From assembly GCF_030268965.1 (NCBI RefSeq), contig NZ_BSSE01000023.1, positions 1 through 64,000 of the forward strand: a DNA stretch of 64,000 nucleotides, read 5' to 3'. This document shows, one piece after another, positions 1-7,597 of this stretch. The DNA comes from Microtetraspora sp. NBRC 16547 (GTDB lineage Bacteria > Actinomycetota > Actinomycetes > Streptosporangiales > Streptosporangiaceae). The translations under genes and the position numbers were made by a program. How positions within the stretch are numbered: position 1 is the first letter of the stretch; each line of letters begins with the position of its first letter. The notes below the pieces were generated by a model. It ran no database searches. It had not been told where the DNA came from and saw only the letters and a list, made by a program, of their open reading frames with translations.

Positions 1-177
1 CACCGTGACGCTGCCTCCCGTGACGGCACTCGGTTCTCGTGCGCCAACCCCGCGTGCGGGTGGACCGGCCACGCTGACACCAACGCCGCGATCAACATCA
101 GCAACGCCGCAGGAACTGTGGTGTCAGACATCCCTGGAGCTTGGATGTCAAGCTATGAGGGCTTGGGATCGGTGTGA
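1..177 (+). pseudogene. tnpB: TnpB (IS200/IS605 type) C-terminal fragment, cut by window edge and by IS110
   Basis: Frame 1 reads through to a TGA at 175-177. It contains the second half of a TnpB zinc ribbon (CANPACGW) followed by GHADTNAAINIS, the hallmark tail of TnpB RNA-guided nucleases, in which the Asp of HAD-N-A belongs to the RuvC active site. The first CxxC pair and the rest of the protein lie left of the window. After about residue 39 (near base 118) the sequence stops looking like TnpB and overlaps the 3' end of the opposite-strand IS110 gene, so the last ~19 residues are probably read-through into the insertion. A matching TnpB tail resumes at 1611-1670. Family assignment is strong; exact junction is inferred. 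Confidence 0.8.
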
Positions 178-1392
178 CCAGGCGGTTGTCTGGTCGTAGT
201 GGGTGCGGGTCTTGAGGCAGCCGTGGAGGATGCCGACGAGGCGGTTGCCGACCTGGCGGAGGGCTGCGTTGTGCCCGACATCGCGGGCGCGGAGCTGGTC
301 GTAGTAGGCGCGGACCTCGGAGTCGTGCAGGATGGCGCAGGAAGCCTGGAGATGGAGCGCGTCCACGAGGCGGTCGTTGTGGACAAAGCGGGCATGAACG
401 GTGCGCATCTTCCCGGATTGGCGGGTGATCGGGCTGGTTCCCGCGTAGTTCTTACGGGCCTTGGCAGAGGTGTAGCGTCCGGGAGCATCTCCGAACTCGG
501 CAAGCACCCGGGCGCCGAGAACGACACCGATACCGGGCTGGCTGAGGATGATCTCAGCATCCGGGTGCCGGCCAAAATGCGCCTCGACCTCGCTCTCGAG
601 GGTGCTGATCTCGGCGTTCAGAGTGGTGATGACCGCAACCAGGGCGCGGACAGTGGAGGCGTAGGCGGCGGTGACCAGGCCAGACTGGCCCAGATGCTCA
701 CCGCGCAATGACTGCTGGATCGCGGCGGCTTTGCCCGCGATGTCCCGGCGGCCCTTGAGTGCCGCGCTGATCTGGCTGATCGTCAGCTTCGCCGCCGCGG
801 CCGAGGTAGGTGCCTTGGCCAGCAGCTTCAGCACCGGCTCGGAGGTCAGGCCGAGGGGCTTATAGGCGTCCAGCGCGGCGGGGAAGTAGTCGCGCAATGC
901 GACCCGCAACCGGAGCATGTGCCGGGTGCGTTCCCACAGCAGGGTCTGGTGGGCCCGCGTGACGACCTTGACCGCCTCAGCGACCTCGGAGTCACCGGCG
1001 ACCTCCAGCAGTTGGTGGTGGCGGGTGCGCACCATGTCGGCCAGCGCATGGGCGTCGCCCCTGTCACTTTTGGCGCCGGAGCTGCTCAGAATCTCCCGAT
1101 GCCGGGCGGCCTGCTTGGGGTCCACCCCGAACACCCGGTATCCAGCTGCCCGCAGCGCCCGCACCCACGGGCCCCGGTCGGTCTCGATACACACCAGCAC
1201 GTCAGACGGCTCGGCGTCCTCGGCCACGAACCGGGCCACCAGTTCGTGGAAGCGCGATATCCCGGCTATGCCCTCGGGCAGCCGTACTCGCTTGAGAACC
1301 TTTCCGGCCTCGTCCTGGACCTCCACATCGTGATGTTCCTCAGCCCAGTCATCTCCGACGAACAGCACCGAGCCCCCAAAGATCGACAACAT
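148..1392 (-). CDS. IS110-family transposase (DEDD recombinase)
   Basis: A 414-residue protein of usual IS110 length. The N-terminal RuvC-like DEDD domain shows FVGDDWAEEHHD (first Asp, about residue 14), CIETDRGPW, and SDRGDAHALADMVR (DxxD). A charged helical linker follows. The C-terminal transposase domain carries SQPGIGVVLGARVLAEFGD and NYAGTSPITRQSGK, which holds the family's nucleophilic serine region. I chose the ATG at 1392 because family proteins start just before the first Asp; the open frame extends to 1551 but that part has no family character. IS110 enzymes recombine DNA guided by a bridge RNA encoded in the element's non-coding end. All key acidic residues are present, so it may be active. 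Confidence 0.9.
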   Translation of the reverse strand: MLSIFGGSVLFVGDDWAEEHHDVEVQDEAGKVLKRVRLPEGIAGISRFHELVARFVAEDAEPSDVLVCIETDRGPWVRALRAAGYRVFGVDPKQAARHREILSSSGAKSDRGDAHALADMVRTRHHQLLEVAGDSEVAEAVKVVTRAHQTLLWERTRHMLRLRVALRDYFPAALDAYKPLGLTSEPVLKLLAKAPTSAAAAKLTISQISAALKGRRDIAGKAAAIQQSLRGEHLGQSGLVTAAYASTVRALVAVITTLNAEISTLESEVEAHFGRHPDAEIILSQPGIGVVLGARVLAEFGDAPGRYTSAKARKNYAGTSPITRQSGKMRTVHARFVHNDRLVDALHLQASCAILHDSEVRAYYDQLRARDVGHNAALRQVGNRLVGILHGCLKTRTHYDQTTAWSHRSQALIA

Positions 1393-1610
1393 AACCAGCA
1401 GCCTGCAGGAGCCGGTCAGCGACCTAATGGACAAGTGTTCACGCCATGCGATCGGCGGACACGACATCCCATCAGCGATCAAGACCCCTGACCACTGGTG
1501 AGGGCACAATCTGACACTAGGACTCGAGATCCAGGCCGTGGAAGTGCTCACTCACCAGCGGCTACCAGGCACCGAGTCTGCCCGAACAGCAGGCCCGGTA
1601 GCTTCCATTA
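1393..1610 (-). ncRNA. candidate IS110 bridge-RNA region
   Basis: About 218 bases lie between the transposase start and the point where the TnpB tail resumes. In the IS110 group of this family the bridge RNA is encoded upstream of the recombinase gene, in the same direction, and is about 180 nt long, so position and size fit. I saw no separate gene here. No fold was computed, so this rests on position alone. Confidence 0.35.
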
Positions 1611-1670
1611 GGACGTGGAGACCTCGGGGCTGCCCGGTCTGTGAAGCGTCAACCCCCGCGCGCCGCTTGA
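1602..1670 (+). pseudogene. tnpB: TnpB C-terminal tail, displaced by IS110
   Basis: Codons 1611-1670 read GRGDLGAARSVKRQPPRAA then TGA, the terminal sequence commonly seen after NAAINI in actinobacterial TnpB proteins. It is preceded in frame by a TAG at 1599-1601. It must once have been continuous with the TnpB fragment at 1-118. This tail is what dates the IS110 insertion as later than the TnpB element. Confidence 0.7.
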
Positions 1671-1679
1671 CCGTGACGC

Positions 1680-1720
1680 GACGGGAGAAGCTCCGGCCTT
1701 CAGGCCGGGGAGGAGTTCAA
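1680..1720 (+). ncRNA. right end of TnpB element / 3' end of guide RNA scaffold
   Basis: The sequence holds the hairpin CCGGCCTTCAGGCCGG (1693-1708), a 7-bp stem, followed by GGAGGAGTTCAA ending at 1720. This is the conserved right-end signature of actinobacterial IS200/IS605 TnpB elements, where the omega RNA scaffold ends and the guide begins. The guide would start at about 1721 (TCGTACGCCGAAGAGA). The scaffold upstream is now interrupted by the IS110 insertion, so a functional RNA is doubtful. Confidence 0.65.
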
Positions 1721-1773
1721 TCGTACGCCGAAGAGACCCCGCCGCCGCCACCGAGGTCCGCCAGGCGGCCCCC

Positions 1774-2385
1774 GTGACCACCGTCGGGATCGTCGGGACC
1801 GGGCCGGAGGCGGCGACGCTCGCCGCGGCCGTCGACGGCGCCGGATTCACGGCCGTGGTGGCGGAGAGCTCCGACCTGGCCCCGGTGAGGAACGCCGACG
1901 TGATCGTCGCGCTGTCCGACCGCCCCATTGTCGAGCTCGCCGTACGGCTCCCGCACCCGGACCGGCTGGCCGGGCTGCACCTCGTGGGCGACGACGTGGC
2001 CGAGGTCGCCTCCACCGTGCTGACCTCCGAGGAGACGACCGGGGCCGTCCGCGATCTGGTGGAGATCCTGGGACGGACGCCGGTGATGTGCGGGGACCGG
2101 GCGGAGTTCGTCGTCAACGCCCTGCTGTACGCGCACATCAACGACGCGGTCCGCATGCTGGAGTCGGGATACGCCTCGGCGGGCGACATCGACACCGGGA
2201 TGCGGCTCGGCTGTGGATACCCCGCCGGGCCGCTGGAGATGCTCGACGCCATCGGCCTGGAGGCGGTCAGGGACGGGCTCCGCGCCCTCTACGCGGAGTA
2301 CCGCGAGCCGTCCTTCGCTCCCGCGCCGCTGCTCGACCAGCTCGTCACGGCCGGGGTGCCGAGCATCCGGGAATACGCCGGCTGA
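1774..2385 (+). CDS. compact 3-hydroxyacyl-CoA dehydrogenase-like protein
   Basis: 203 residues, against about 280-290 for 3-hydroxybutyryl-CoA dehydrogenases. The N-terminus keeps a Rossmann glycine motif (GIVGTGPEA), a GLH segment matching the catalytic-His region, and a short linker. The C-terminal substrate domain is clear: NALLYAHINDAVRMLESGYAS, DIDTGMRLGCGYPAGPLEMLDAIGL, then FAPAPLLDQLVTAG. About 80 residues of the NAD domain and the usual LGRKxGRGF end are missing. GTG start at 1774 lies about 50 bases past the TnpB right end. It may be a reduced paralogue with altered activity rather than an intact enzyme. Confidence 0.75.
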   Translation: MTTVGIVGTGPEAATLAAAVDGAGFTAVVAESSDLAPVRNADVIVALSDRPIVELAVRLPHPDRLAGLHLVGDDVAEVASTVLTSEETTGAVRDLVEILGRTPVMCGDRAEFVVNALLYAHINDAVRMLESGYASAGDIDTGMRLGCGYPAGPLEMLDAIGLEAVRDGLRALYAEYREPSFAPAPLLDQLVTAGVPSIREYAG

Positions 2386-2426
2386 ACGGCTCCTGACTGA
2401 ACGGCTCCTGACTGAACGACTCCTAC
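2382..2426 (+). repeat. 15-bp tandem repeat x3 starting at the stop codon
   Basis: Unit CTGAACGGCTCCTGA at 2382-2396 and 2397-2411, with a diverged third copy at 2412-2426. The first unit contains the TGA of the dehydrogenase gene, so the stop codon itself is repeated. It lies between that gene and the convergent iron-transport ATPase. Confidence 0.9.
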
Positions 2427-2433
2427 GGCCGCG

Positions 2434-3615
2434 TCACGCCGGTCGGGGCCGGGAGTCCGCCACCGCCGGATAGGCCAGGACGTCACCGGTCACGGTGAGC
2501 GTGACCAGCGCGCCGGTCGCCGGAAGGTCACCGCCCGAGACGCGGGCGGTGACCTGTGGTCCGCCGGGCACGCCGGACAGCAGGTCCAGCCGTACGGCGG
2601 CGTCGTGCCCGAAGTAACTGACCTCCGCGACACGAGCCGCCACCCCGGCGGCGTCCGAAGCGTGGTCCAGCCGGATCTGCTCCGGCCGGATCAGCACCTG
2701 GGCCGGTCCGTTCGCGGGCGCGCCGCCGTCATGTCGGCCGCTGTCCCCGATGTTGTCCCCGACGTTGTCCCCGATGTCGTCCCCGATGTCGTCTCGGCCG
2801 ACGTTCCCGGCCGGCTCGCGTACGGCGAGGCTGCCGAGGGCGCACTCCGCCCGTCCGTCACGGAGAACCGCGGACAGGAGCACCGCCTCTCCGACGAACT
2901 CGGCCACCCCGGCGTCGCACGGGTACCCGTAGACGGTCGCGGGAGAGTCGAGCTGGACGAGGCGGCCCTGCCGCATGACGGCCACCTGGTCGGCGAGCGA
3001 GAGCGCCTCGCTCTGGTCGTGGGTGACGAGCACGGCGGTGGCCTGGGTCCTGCGCAGGGCTTGGGCCACGGCCCGCCGGGTTCCTTCACGCAGGCCCGCG
3101 TCGAGTGAGGAGAAGGGTTCGTCGAGGAGGACGACGGACGGCTCGGGGGCGAGGGCCCGCGCCAGCGCGACCCGCTGCTGCTGCCCGCCGGAGAGCTCGT
3201 GCGGGAACCTCGTGGCGAGCCGCTGCTCGAGGCCGACGAGATCGAGCAGTTCGGCCACCCGCGCACCGGTCTTGCGGGCCCGCCGGGGCAGCCCGAACGT
3301 GATGTTGGCCGCCACGGTCAGATGCGGGAACAGCGCGCCTTCCTGGGGGACGTATCCGACGCGTCGCCGCTGGGGCGGCACGGAACGACCGTCGGCGAAA
3401 ACCGTCTCCTCACCGAAGGCGATGGTGCCGGCGTCCGGGTCGGCGAAGCCCGCGATCAGCCGCAGCAGCGTGGTCTTGCCGCAGCCCGAGGGGCCCAGGA
3501 CCGCGGTGAGGGTCCGCGGGCGGATGCGCAGGTCGATCCCCATGAGCACCGGGGTGGCCCCGAAGGACTTGGTGACTCCGGTGATGGTCAGCCCGGTGAT
3601 GGTTGAGGCCGTCAT
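2434..3615 (-). CDS. iron(III) ABC transporter ATP-binding protein (FbpC-like)
   Basis: 393 residues. Walker A GPSGCGKTT, signature [16 protein letters not shown], Walker B VVLLDEPFSSLD and H-loop LVTHDQSEA are all present in the first ~220 residues. The C-terminal regulatory domain (VLIRPEQIRLD...) is TOBE-like, as in FbpC/PotA ATPases. Its ATG overlaps the stop of the permease gene by ATGA (3612-3615), so the two are translationally coupled. An unusual Gly/Asp-rich insert (GDDIGDNVGDNIGD) in the regulatory domain comes from a 12-bp DNA repeat. It powers uptake by the permease and binding protein encoded just upstream in the operon. Confidence 0.9.
   Translation of the reverse strand: MTASTITGLTITGVTKSFGATPVLMGIDLRIRPRTLTAVLGPSGCGKTTLLRLIAGFADPDAGTIAFGEETVFADGRSVPPQRRRVGYVPQEGALFPHLTVAANITFGLPRRARKTGARVAELLDLVGLEQRLATRFPHELSGGQQQRVALARALAPEPSVVLLDEPFSSLDAGLREGTRRAVAQALRRTQATAVLVTHDQSEALSLADQVAVMRQGRLVQLDSPATVYGYPCDAGVAEFVGEAVLLSAVLRDGRAECALGSLAVREPAGNVGRDDIGDDIGDNVGDNIGDSGRHDGGAPANGPAQVLIRPEQIRLDHASDAAGVAARVAEVSYFGHDAAVRLDLLSGVPGGPQVTARVSGGDLPATGALVTLTVTGDVLAYPAVADSRPRPA
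2745..2803 (-). repeat. 12-bp tandem repeat coding for I/V-G-D-D/N
   Basis: Unit CCCCGATGTCGT (or variants with TTGT and GACG) is repeated about four to five times inside the ATPase gene, adding repeats of Ile/Val-Gly-Asp-Asp/Asn to the C-terminal domain. In-frame unit length means copy number can change without breaking the gene. Confidence 0.85.
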
Positions 3616-5198
3616 CCGCGCGCTCCTCGTCGTGACTCTCGGGTGAGCAGGTAGGTCGCCGGTGCCGAGATCAGCACCATCAGAGCCGCGTAGGGTGCGG
3701 ACGCGGCGTACGCGATGCTGTCGCTGTGGCTCCAGAACTGGGTGGCCAGCGTCTGCGTGCCGATGGGTGCGAGCAGCAGTGTCGCGGTCAGTTCGGTGAC
3801 GATGGCGATGAAGACCAGGGCGGCGCCGGCCCCCAGCCCCGGGGCGATCAGCGGCAGCGTGACCCGCCGGAAGGTGGCCGCGCGGCCGAGGCCGAGCGCG
3901 TGCGCGACGTCCTCCAGCGCGGGCGCCGACTGAGCCAGCGCGGAACGGACGTTCACCATGGCCCGGGGCAGGAAGAGGATCGTGTAGGCGACCAGCAGCA
4001 GCGCCGTCGTCTGGTAGAGCGGCGGCGTGAGCCGGATCGCGATCGTCACCAGGGCGAGCGCCACGACGATGCCGGGCAGCGCGTTGCCGAAGTAGGTGCT
4101 GCGCTCCAGCGCGACGCTCAGCCTTCCTGGCCTGCGGACGCACAGCCAGGCCACCGGAATCGCCAGGATCGAGGTGAGGAGTGCCCCCGCCGCGCCCAGT
4201 CCGATCGAGGTGAGCGTGGAGGAGAGCAGGGGCTCCACCGGGATGGCCGCGGAGCTTCCCGCCGTCAGCCAGTACACCAGGCTGCCCAGCGGCACCCCCA
4301 GCGCGAGCGCGATCAGCACGCCCAGGCCGAGCAGCGCCGGAACCGTGAACCCGCCCAGGCGGGCCCGTACGGCGGGGCGTGCCACTCCGGCGCCCAGGCG
4401 CGCGTAGCGGGCGCGCCCGCGCAGCCGCAACTCGGCGAGGAGCAGCACCAGGCACAGCAGCACCAGCACCCCGGCCAGCATGTTGGCGGCGGGACCGTTG
4501 AACGTCGACTGGTACTGGTCGTAAATCGCGGTCGTGAAGGTGGGGAAGCGCAGCATCTGCAGGGCGCCGAACTCGGCCAGCAGGTGCAGGCTGATCAGCA
4601 GCGACCCGCCGAGCAGGGCGGGCCGCAGCTGGGGGAGGACGACGCGCAGGAAGGTCCGCCAGGGGGTGTGCCCGAGCGCGTGCGCGGTCTCCTCGAGCGC
4701 CGGGTCGAGCCCGCGCAGCGCGGCGGCGACCGGGAGGTAGACCAGCGGAAAGTACGACAGGGTCACGATGAGCAGGGCACCGCCGTATCCGGTGGCCCAC
4801 GGAACGACGGAGACCCAGCCGAAACTGTTGACGAACGCGGGAACGGCCAGAGGCGCCACGAGCAGCACGTTCCACACCCGCCGGCCGGGCAGCGTGGTGC
4901 GCTCCACCAGCCAGGCCGCGCCGGTGCCGAGCAGCGCGCACAGCAGCACGCAGCCGGCCGCGAGCCGTACTGTGTTCCACAGCAGCTCCCCGGTCCGCGG
5001 CCGGACGATGAGCCGCACCGCCTCCGCCGGGCCGACGCTCACCGAGTAACCGGCGACGAAGACCAGCGGGATCAGCGCGACCAGCGCCACGAGCGCCGCG
5101 GCCGCCAGCACAAGGGGCGGGTAGAACCGCGGGGTGCGGCCCGCCCTCGTTCGGCGTGGCACGCCGGGAAGGGGGGCGGGGGCGTCCGTGGACGACAC
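3612..5198 (-). CDS. iron(III) ABC transporter permease (FbpB-like, fused halves)
   Basis: 528 residues with about 12 hydrophobic segments, made of two tandem binding-protein-dependent permease domains. EAA-loop-like segments appear twice: EETAHALGHTPWRTFLRVVLPQL and EDVAHALGLGRAATFRRVTLPLI, each at the place where the ATPase docks. This fused-dimer form is typical of FbpB/SfuB iron permeases. The GTG start at 5198 directly abuts the TAG of the binding-protein gene, and the end overlaps the ATPase start. Confidence 0.9.
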   Translation of the reverse strand: MSSTDAPAPLPGVPRRTRAGRTPRFYPPLVLAAAALVALVALIPLVFVAGYSVSVGPAEAVRLIVRPRTGELLWNTVRLAAGCVLLCALLGTGAAWLVERTTLPGRRVWNVLLVAPLAVPAFVNSFGWVSVVPWATGYGGALLIVTLSYFPLVYLPVAAALRGLDPALEETAHALGHTPWRTFLRVVLPQLRPALLGGSLLISLHLLAEFGALQMLRFPTFTTAIYDQYQSTFNGPAANMLAGVLVLLCLVLLLAELRLRGRARYARLGAGVARPAVRARLGGFTVPALLGLGVLIALALGVPLGSLVYWLTAGSSAAIPVEPLLSSTLTSIGLGAAGALLTSILAIPVAWLCVRRPGRLSVALERSTYFGNALPGIVVALALVTIAIRLTPPLYQTTALLLVAYTILFLPRAMVNVRSALAQSAPALEDVAHALGLGRAATFRRVTLPLIAPGLGAGAALVFIAIVTELTATLLLAPIGTQTLATQFWSHSDSIAYAASAPYAALMVLISAPATYLLTRESRRGARG

Positions 5199-6230
5199 CT
5201 AGAGCAGTCCCGCCTGCTGCATGAGCTCGACCACCTTGGGGCCGTTGAGCGTGGAGACGTCGACGGAGGGGGGATCGAGCTCGCTCAGCGGCTTGAGCAC
5301 GGGGTTGGCGGGGACGTCGCTGGCGATGCTGTACTCCAGGGCCGTGCTCGCGGAGAGGATCTGCTGGCCGTTCTTGCCGGTGAGGTACTTCACGAGTTGC
5401 TGAGCCTGCTCCGGGTGCTTGCTCGACTTGAGCACTCCGGCTCCGGAGACGCTGACGAACGCCCCGGCGTCCTTACCGCCGAAGTACTTGAGCTCGGTGT
5501 TCGAGCTGTTCGTGCCCGACTCCGCCCGGTCCTTGTACCAGTAGTAGTGGTAGATGACGCCGGCCTGGATCTCGCCCGCGTTCACCGCCTTCATGACGGC
5601 GGAGTTGCCCTGGTAGATCTTCGCGTTGGCCTTCAGGCCCTTGAGCCACTCAGCCGCCGCCTGCTCGCCCTCCACGGCGACGACCGCACTGACGATCGCC
5701 TGGAAGTCGGCGCCGGCCGCGGCGATGCCGATCTTGTCCTTCCACTCCGGCTTGGCCAGGTCCATGATCGACGCGGGCAGCTTCTCGGGCGTCAGCGCCG
5801 TGGAGTTGTACGCGAGGACGGTGGCCCGGGCGGCGAAACCCACCCAGTTGCGGCTCGACGGGACGAACTGTGCGGGCACCTGGGACAACGTCGCGTCGTC
5901 GACCTTGGCGAATCCGCCGTGGGTGTCCACCAATCCCATGGCCGGCGAGTTCTCGGTCAGGAAGACGTCGGCGGGCGACGCCGCCCCTTCCTGGACGAGC
6001 TGGTTCGCCAGCTCGAAGTCCTTGCCGGACCGGATGTCCACCTTGATGCCGGTGTCCTTGGTGAAGCCCGCCACCATCGCCTCGATAAGGTCGTCGTGCT
6101 GGGCGTTGTACAGCGTCAGGGTGCCCTTGTCCGACGCCGTGGTGGCGTCGCCTCCGCAGGCCGTCGTCATCATCATCGCGAGGGCGGCGATCCCCGCCAG
6201 CGCCATCGTCATGTGTCTGGGCCGTCGCAT
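5199..6230 (-). CDS. iron(III) ABC transporter substrate-binding lipoprotein
   Basis: 343 residues. A lipoprotein signal peptide runs from MRRPRHM through a hydrophobic stretch to the lipobox MTTAC, with Cys about residue 25, followed by GGDATTAS. The mature part is an FbpA/FutA-class binding protein (LTLYNAQHDDLIEAMVAGF, GIKVDIRSGKDFELANQL, YHYYWYKDRAESG). The YHYYW tyrosine cluster resembles the tyrosines that ligate ferric iron in this family. It is first in a three-gene operon and lies just downstream of an iron box, consistent with repression in iron-replete cells. Start ATG is preceded by GGGGA. Confidence 0.92.
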   Translation of the reverse strand: MRRPRHMTMALAGIAALAMMMTTACGGDATTASDKGTLTLYNAQHDDLIEAMVAGFTKDTGIKVDIRSGKDFELANQLVQEGAASPADVFLTENSPAMGLVDTHGGFAKVDDATLSQVPAQFVPSSRNWVGFAARATVLAYNSTALTPEKLPASIMDLAKPEWKDKIGIAAAGADFQAIVSAVVAVEGEQAAAEWLKGLKANAKIYQGNSAVMKAVNAGEIQAGVIYHYYWYKDRAESGTNSSNTELKYFGGKDAGAFVSVSGAGVLKSSKHPEQAQQLVKYLTGKNGQQILSASTALEYSIASDVPANPVLKPLSELDPPSVDVSTLNGPKVVELMQQAGLL

Positions 6231-6268
6231 GCCGTCCCCATCTCTCTCAGAAACCCGTCAGGCTTTGC

Positions 6269-6287
6269 TTAGGTTAGGCATACCTTA
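6269..6287 (-). promoter_or_regulatory. IdeR/DtxR-type iron box
   Basis: TTAGGTTAGGCATACCTTA matches the 19-bp consensus of DtxR/IdeR/DmdR iron-dependent repressors (TTAGGTTAGSCTAACCTAA) at all but a few right-arm positions. It lies 39-57 bases upstream of the binding-protein start, so it should control the whole importer operon. Confidence 0.88.
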
Positions 6288-6382
6288 GCGGGACCTCGGA
6301 TCCGGGTAAGCACGGGCCCCTGGAAGAATGGGGGAGGATCTCCCGTTCCGACTGACATGAACCTCCCGCAAGGACCGTCGTC

Positions 6383-6700
6383 ATGAGCCCCCGCCGTGCC
6401 CGCCGCCTGAGCCCGTTCGACCGCGCCAACGGTCGTGGCACCGCTCGTCCGGTCGGCTCGGTGCCGGGTGTGGACCGCGTGGAGACCTCGTCCGACGGCG
6501 AGTGGGTGGTGCGGAACGTGTCGGGGTCCGCACTCGCCAAGAGCTACCGATGTCCCGGGTGCGACCAGGAAATCCGTGTCGGCGTGCCGCATATCGTGAG
6601 CTGGCCCAACTGGCCGGGGGGCGAGGACGAGCGCCGGCACTGGCACACCGCCTGCTGGCGTAACCGCGTCAACCGCGGGCCGGGCCGTACGCGCTACTGA
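6383..6700 (+). CDS. conserved actinobacterial zinc-knuckle protein, function unknown
   Basis: 105 residues. A basic N-terminus is followed by VRNVSGSALAKSYRCPGCDQEIRVGVPHIVSWP and DERRHWHTACWRNRV. The CPGC pair with HWHTAC gives a likely four-ligand zinc site. Similar small proteins occur widely in actinomycetes, sometimes loosely named ATP/GTP-binding protein, but no nucleotide-binding motif is visible here. ATG at 6383 follows AAGGA by 8 bases. Confidence 0.75.
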   Translation: MSPRRARRLSPFDRANGRGTARPVGSVPGVDRVETSSDGEWVVRNVSGSALAKSYRCPGCDQEIRVGVPHIVSWPNWPGGEDERRHWHTACWRNRVNRGPGRTRY

Positions 6701-6800
6701 CCCCGGCCCCTGCCCCCACGGGGTACGTGAGGGACGGTAGAGCTCGTCCGGCCCGGGACACCGGGACGGACCATCACATGATCGTGCAGGAGGTTTCGGG

Positions 6801-7511
6801 ATGGTGGCGGAGATCCGGGCGTCGACGGTGCTGCCCGCGCGGCGCGAGGACATCGAGTTGCACACGGCCGACGGGCTGACGCTGGTCGGGGAGCTGGCGC
6901 TGCCCGAGGACAGGCCGCCGGTAGCCACGCTGGTCTGCCTGCACCCGCTGCCCACACACGGCGGCATGATGGACAGCCACGTGCTGCGCAAGGCGTCCTA
7001 CCGCCTGCCGGCGCTGGCCGATCTCGCCGTGCTGCGCTTCAACACCCGAGGCACCACCTCCGATCGCGGGACCTCCGAGGGCGCTTTCGGCGACGGCGTG
7101 GACGAGCGGTTCGACGTGGCGGCGGCCCTGGAGTACGCCGAGTTCCACGACCTGCCCCACCCGTGGCTCGTCGGATGGTCCTTCGGCACCGAGCTGGCCC
7201 TCAGGTGGGGTCGCGACCCCCTCGTCCAGGGCGCGATCCTGCTCTCGCCGCCGCTCCGCCGCGCGTCGGACTCGGACCTGGACGCCTGGGCGGAGTTCGG
7301 CAGGCCGCTGGTCGCGCTGGTGCCCGAACACGACGACTACCTCCAGCCCGAGGAGGCCCGCAAGCGATTCGCCCGCGTGCCGCAGGCCGAGGTCGTCGGG
7401 GTCGACGGCGCCAAGCACCTCTGGGTCGGCGAGCCGTACGTGCGGATCGTGCTCGACGAGATCGTCAAGCGGGTGAACCCGGCGGCCGGGCCGCTGCCCA
7501 CGCAGATCTGA
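6801..7511 (+). CDS. alpha/beta hydrolase
   Basis: 236 residues. The nucleophile elbow is GWSFGTELAL (Ser about residue 126); Asp and His are likely in EHDDYLQP and GAKHLWVGEP. The N-terminus (LHTADGLTLVGELALP, VCLHPLPTHGGMMDS) resembles the KANL3/Tex30 and dienelactone-hydrolase-like families. Substrate unknown. ATG at 6801 has GGAGG 8 bases upstream. Confidence 0.82.
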   Translation: MVAEIRASTVLPARREDIELHTADGLTLVGELALPEDRPPVATLVCLHPLPTHGGMMDSHVLRKASYRLPALADLAVLRFNTRGTTSDRGTSEGAFGDGVDERFDVAAALEYAEFHDLPHPWLVGWSFGTELALRWGRDPLVQGAILLSPPLRRASDSDLDAWAEFGRPLVALVPEHDDYLQPEEARKRFARVPQAEVVGVDGAKHLWVGEPYVRIVLDEIVKRVNPAAGPLPTQI

Positions 7512-7597
7512 GCCTCCCCGGGGCGGGGTGCCGTGCTGGAAGTCGAAGCGGTATAAAACAGGAACGGTAGAGCTATGTTCTGTTCCAGGGAGGCACC

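Larger units (their letters stand above)
118..1610 (-). mobile_element. IS110-family insertion sequence inside tnpB
   Basis: A single IS110 transposase gene on the minus strand separates the TnpB motif block ending near 118 from a typical TnpB tail that resumes near 1611. The implied element is about 1.49 kb, usual for IS110. An 8-bp inverted repeat, GTGTCAGA at 121-128 and TCTGACAC at 1510-1517, could be a subterminal repeat as in the IS1111 subgroup. Boundaries are inferred from where TnpB-like coding stops and restarts, so they may be off by tens of bases; a target dinucleotide was not identified. Confidence 0.6.

Noticed and set aside
2434-4980. A minus-strand frame of 848 codons starting at 4980
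   Set aside because: Only its last 393 codons are the real ATPase (from 3615); the earlier part is out-of-frame sequence of the permease gene.
3726-6272. Long open frame of 848 codons on the plus strand over the iron transporter genes
   Set aside because: It is the antisense of the permease and binding-protein genes; composition is Arg/Gly/Gln-rich and lacks any domain.
7550-7590. Possible regulator palindrome before the SDR gene (GGAAC...GTTCC)
   Set aside because: The arms are short and far apart, so it is not distinguishable from chance.
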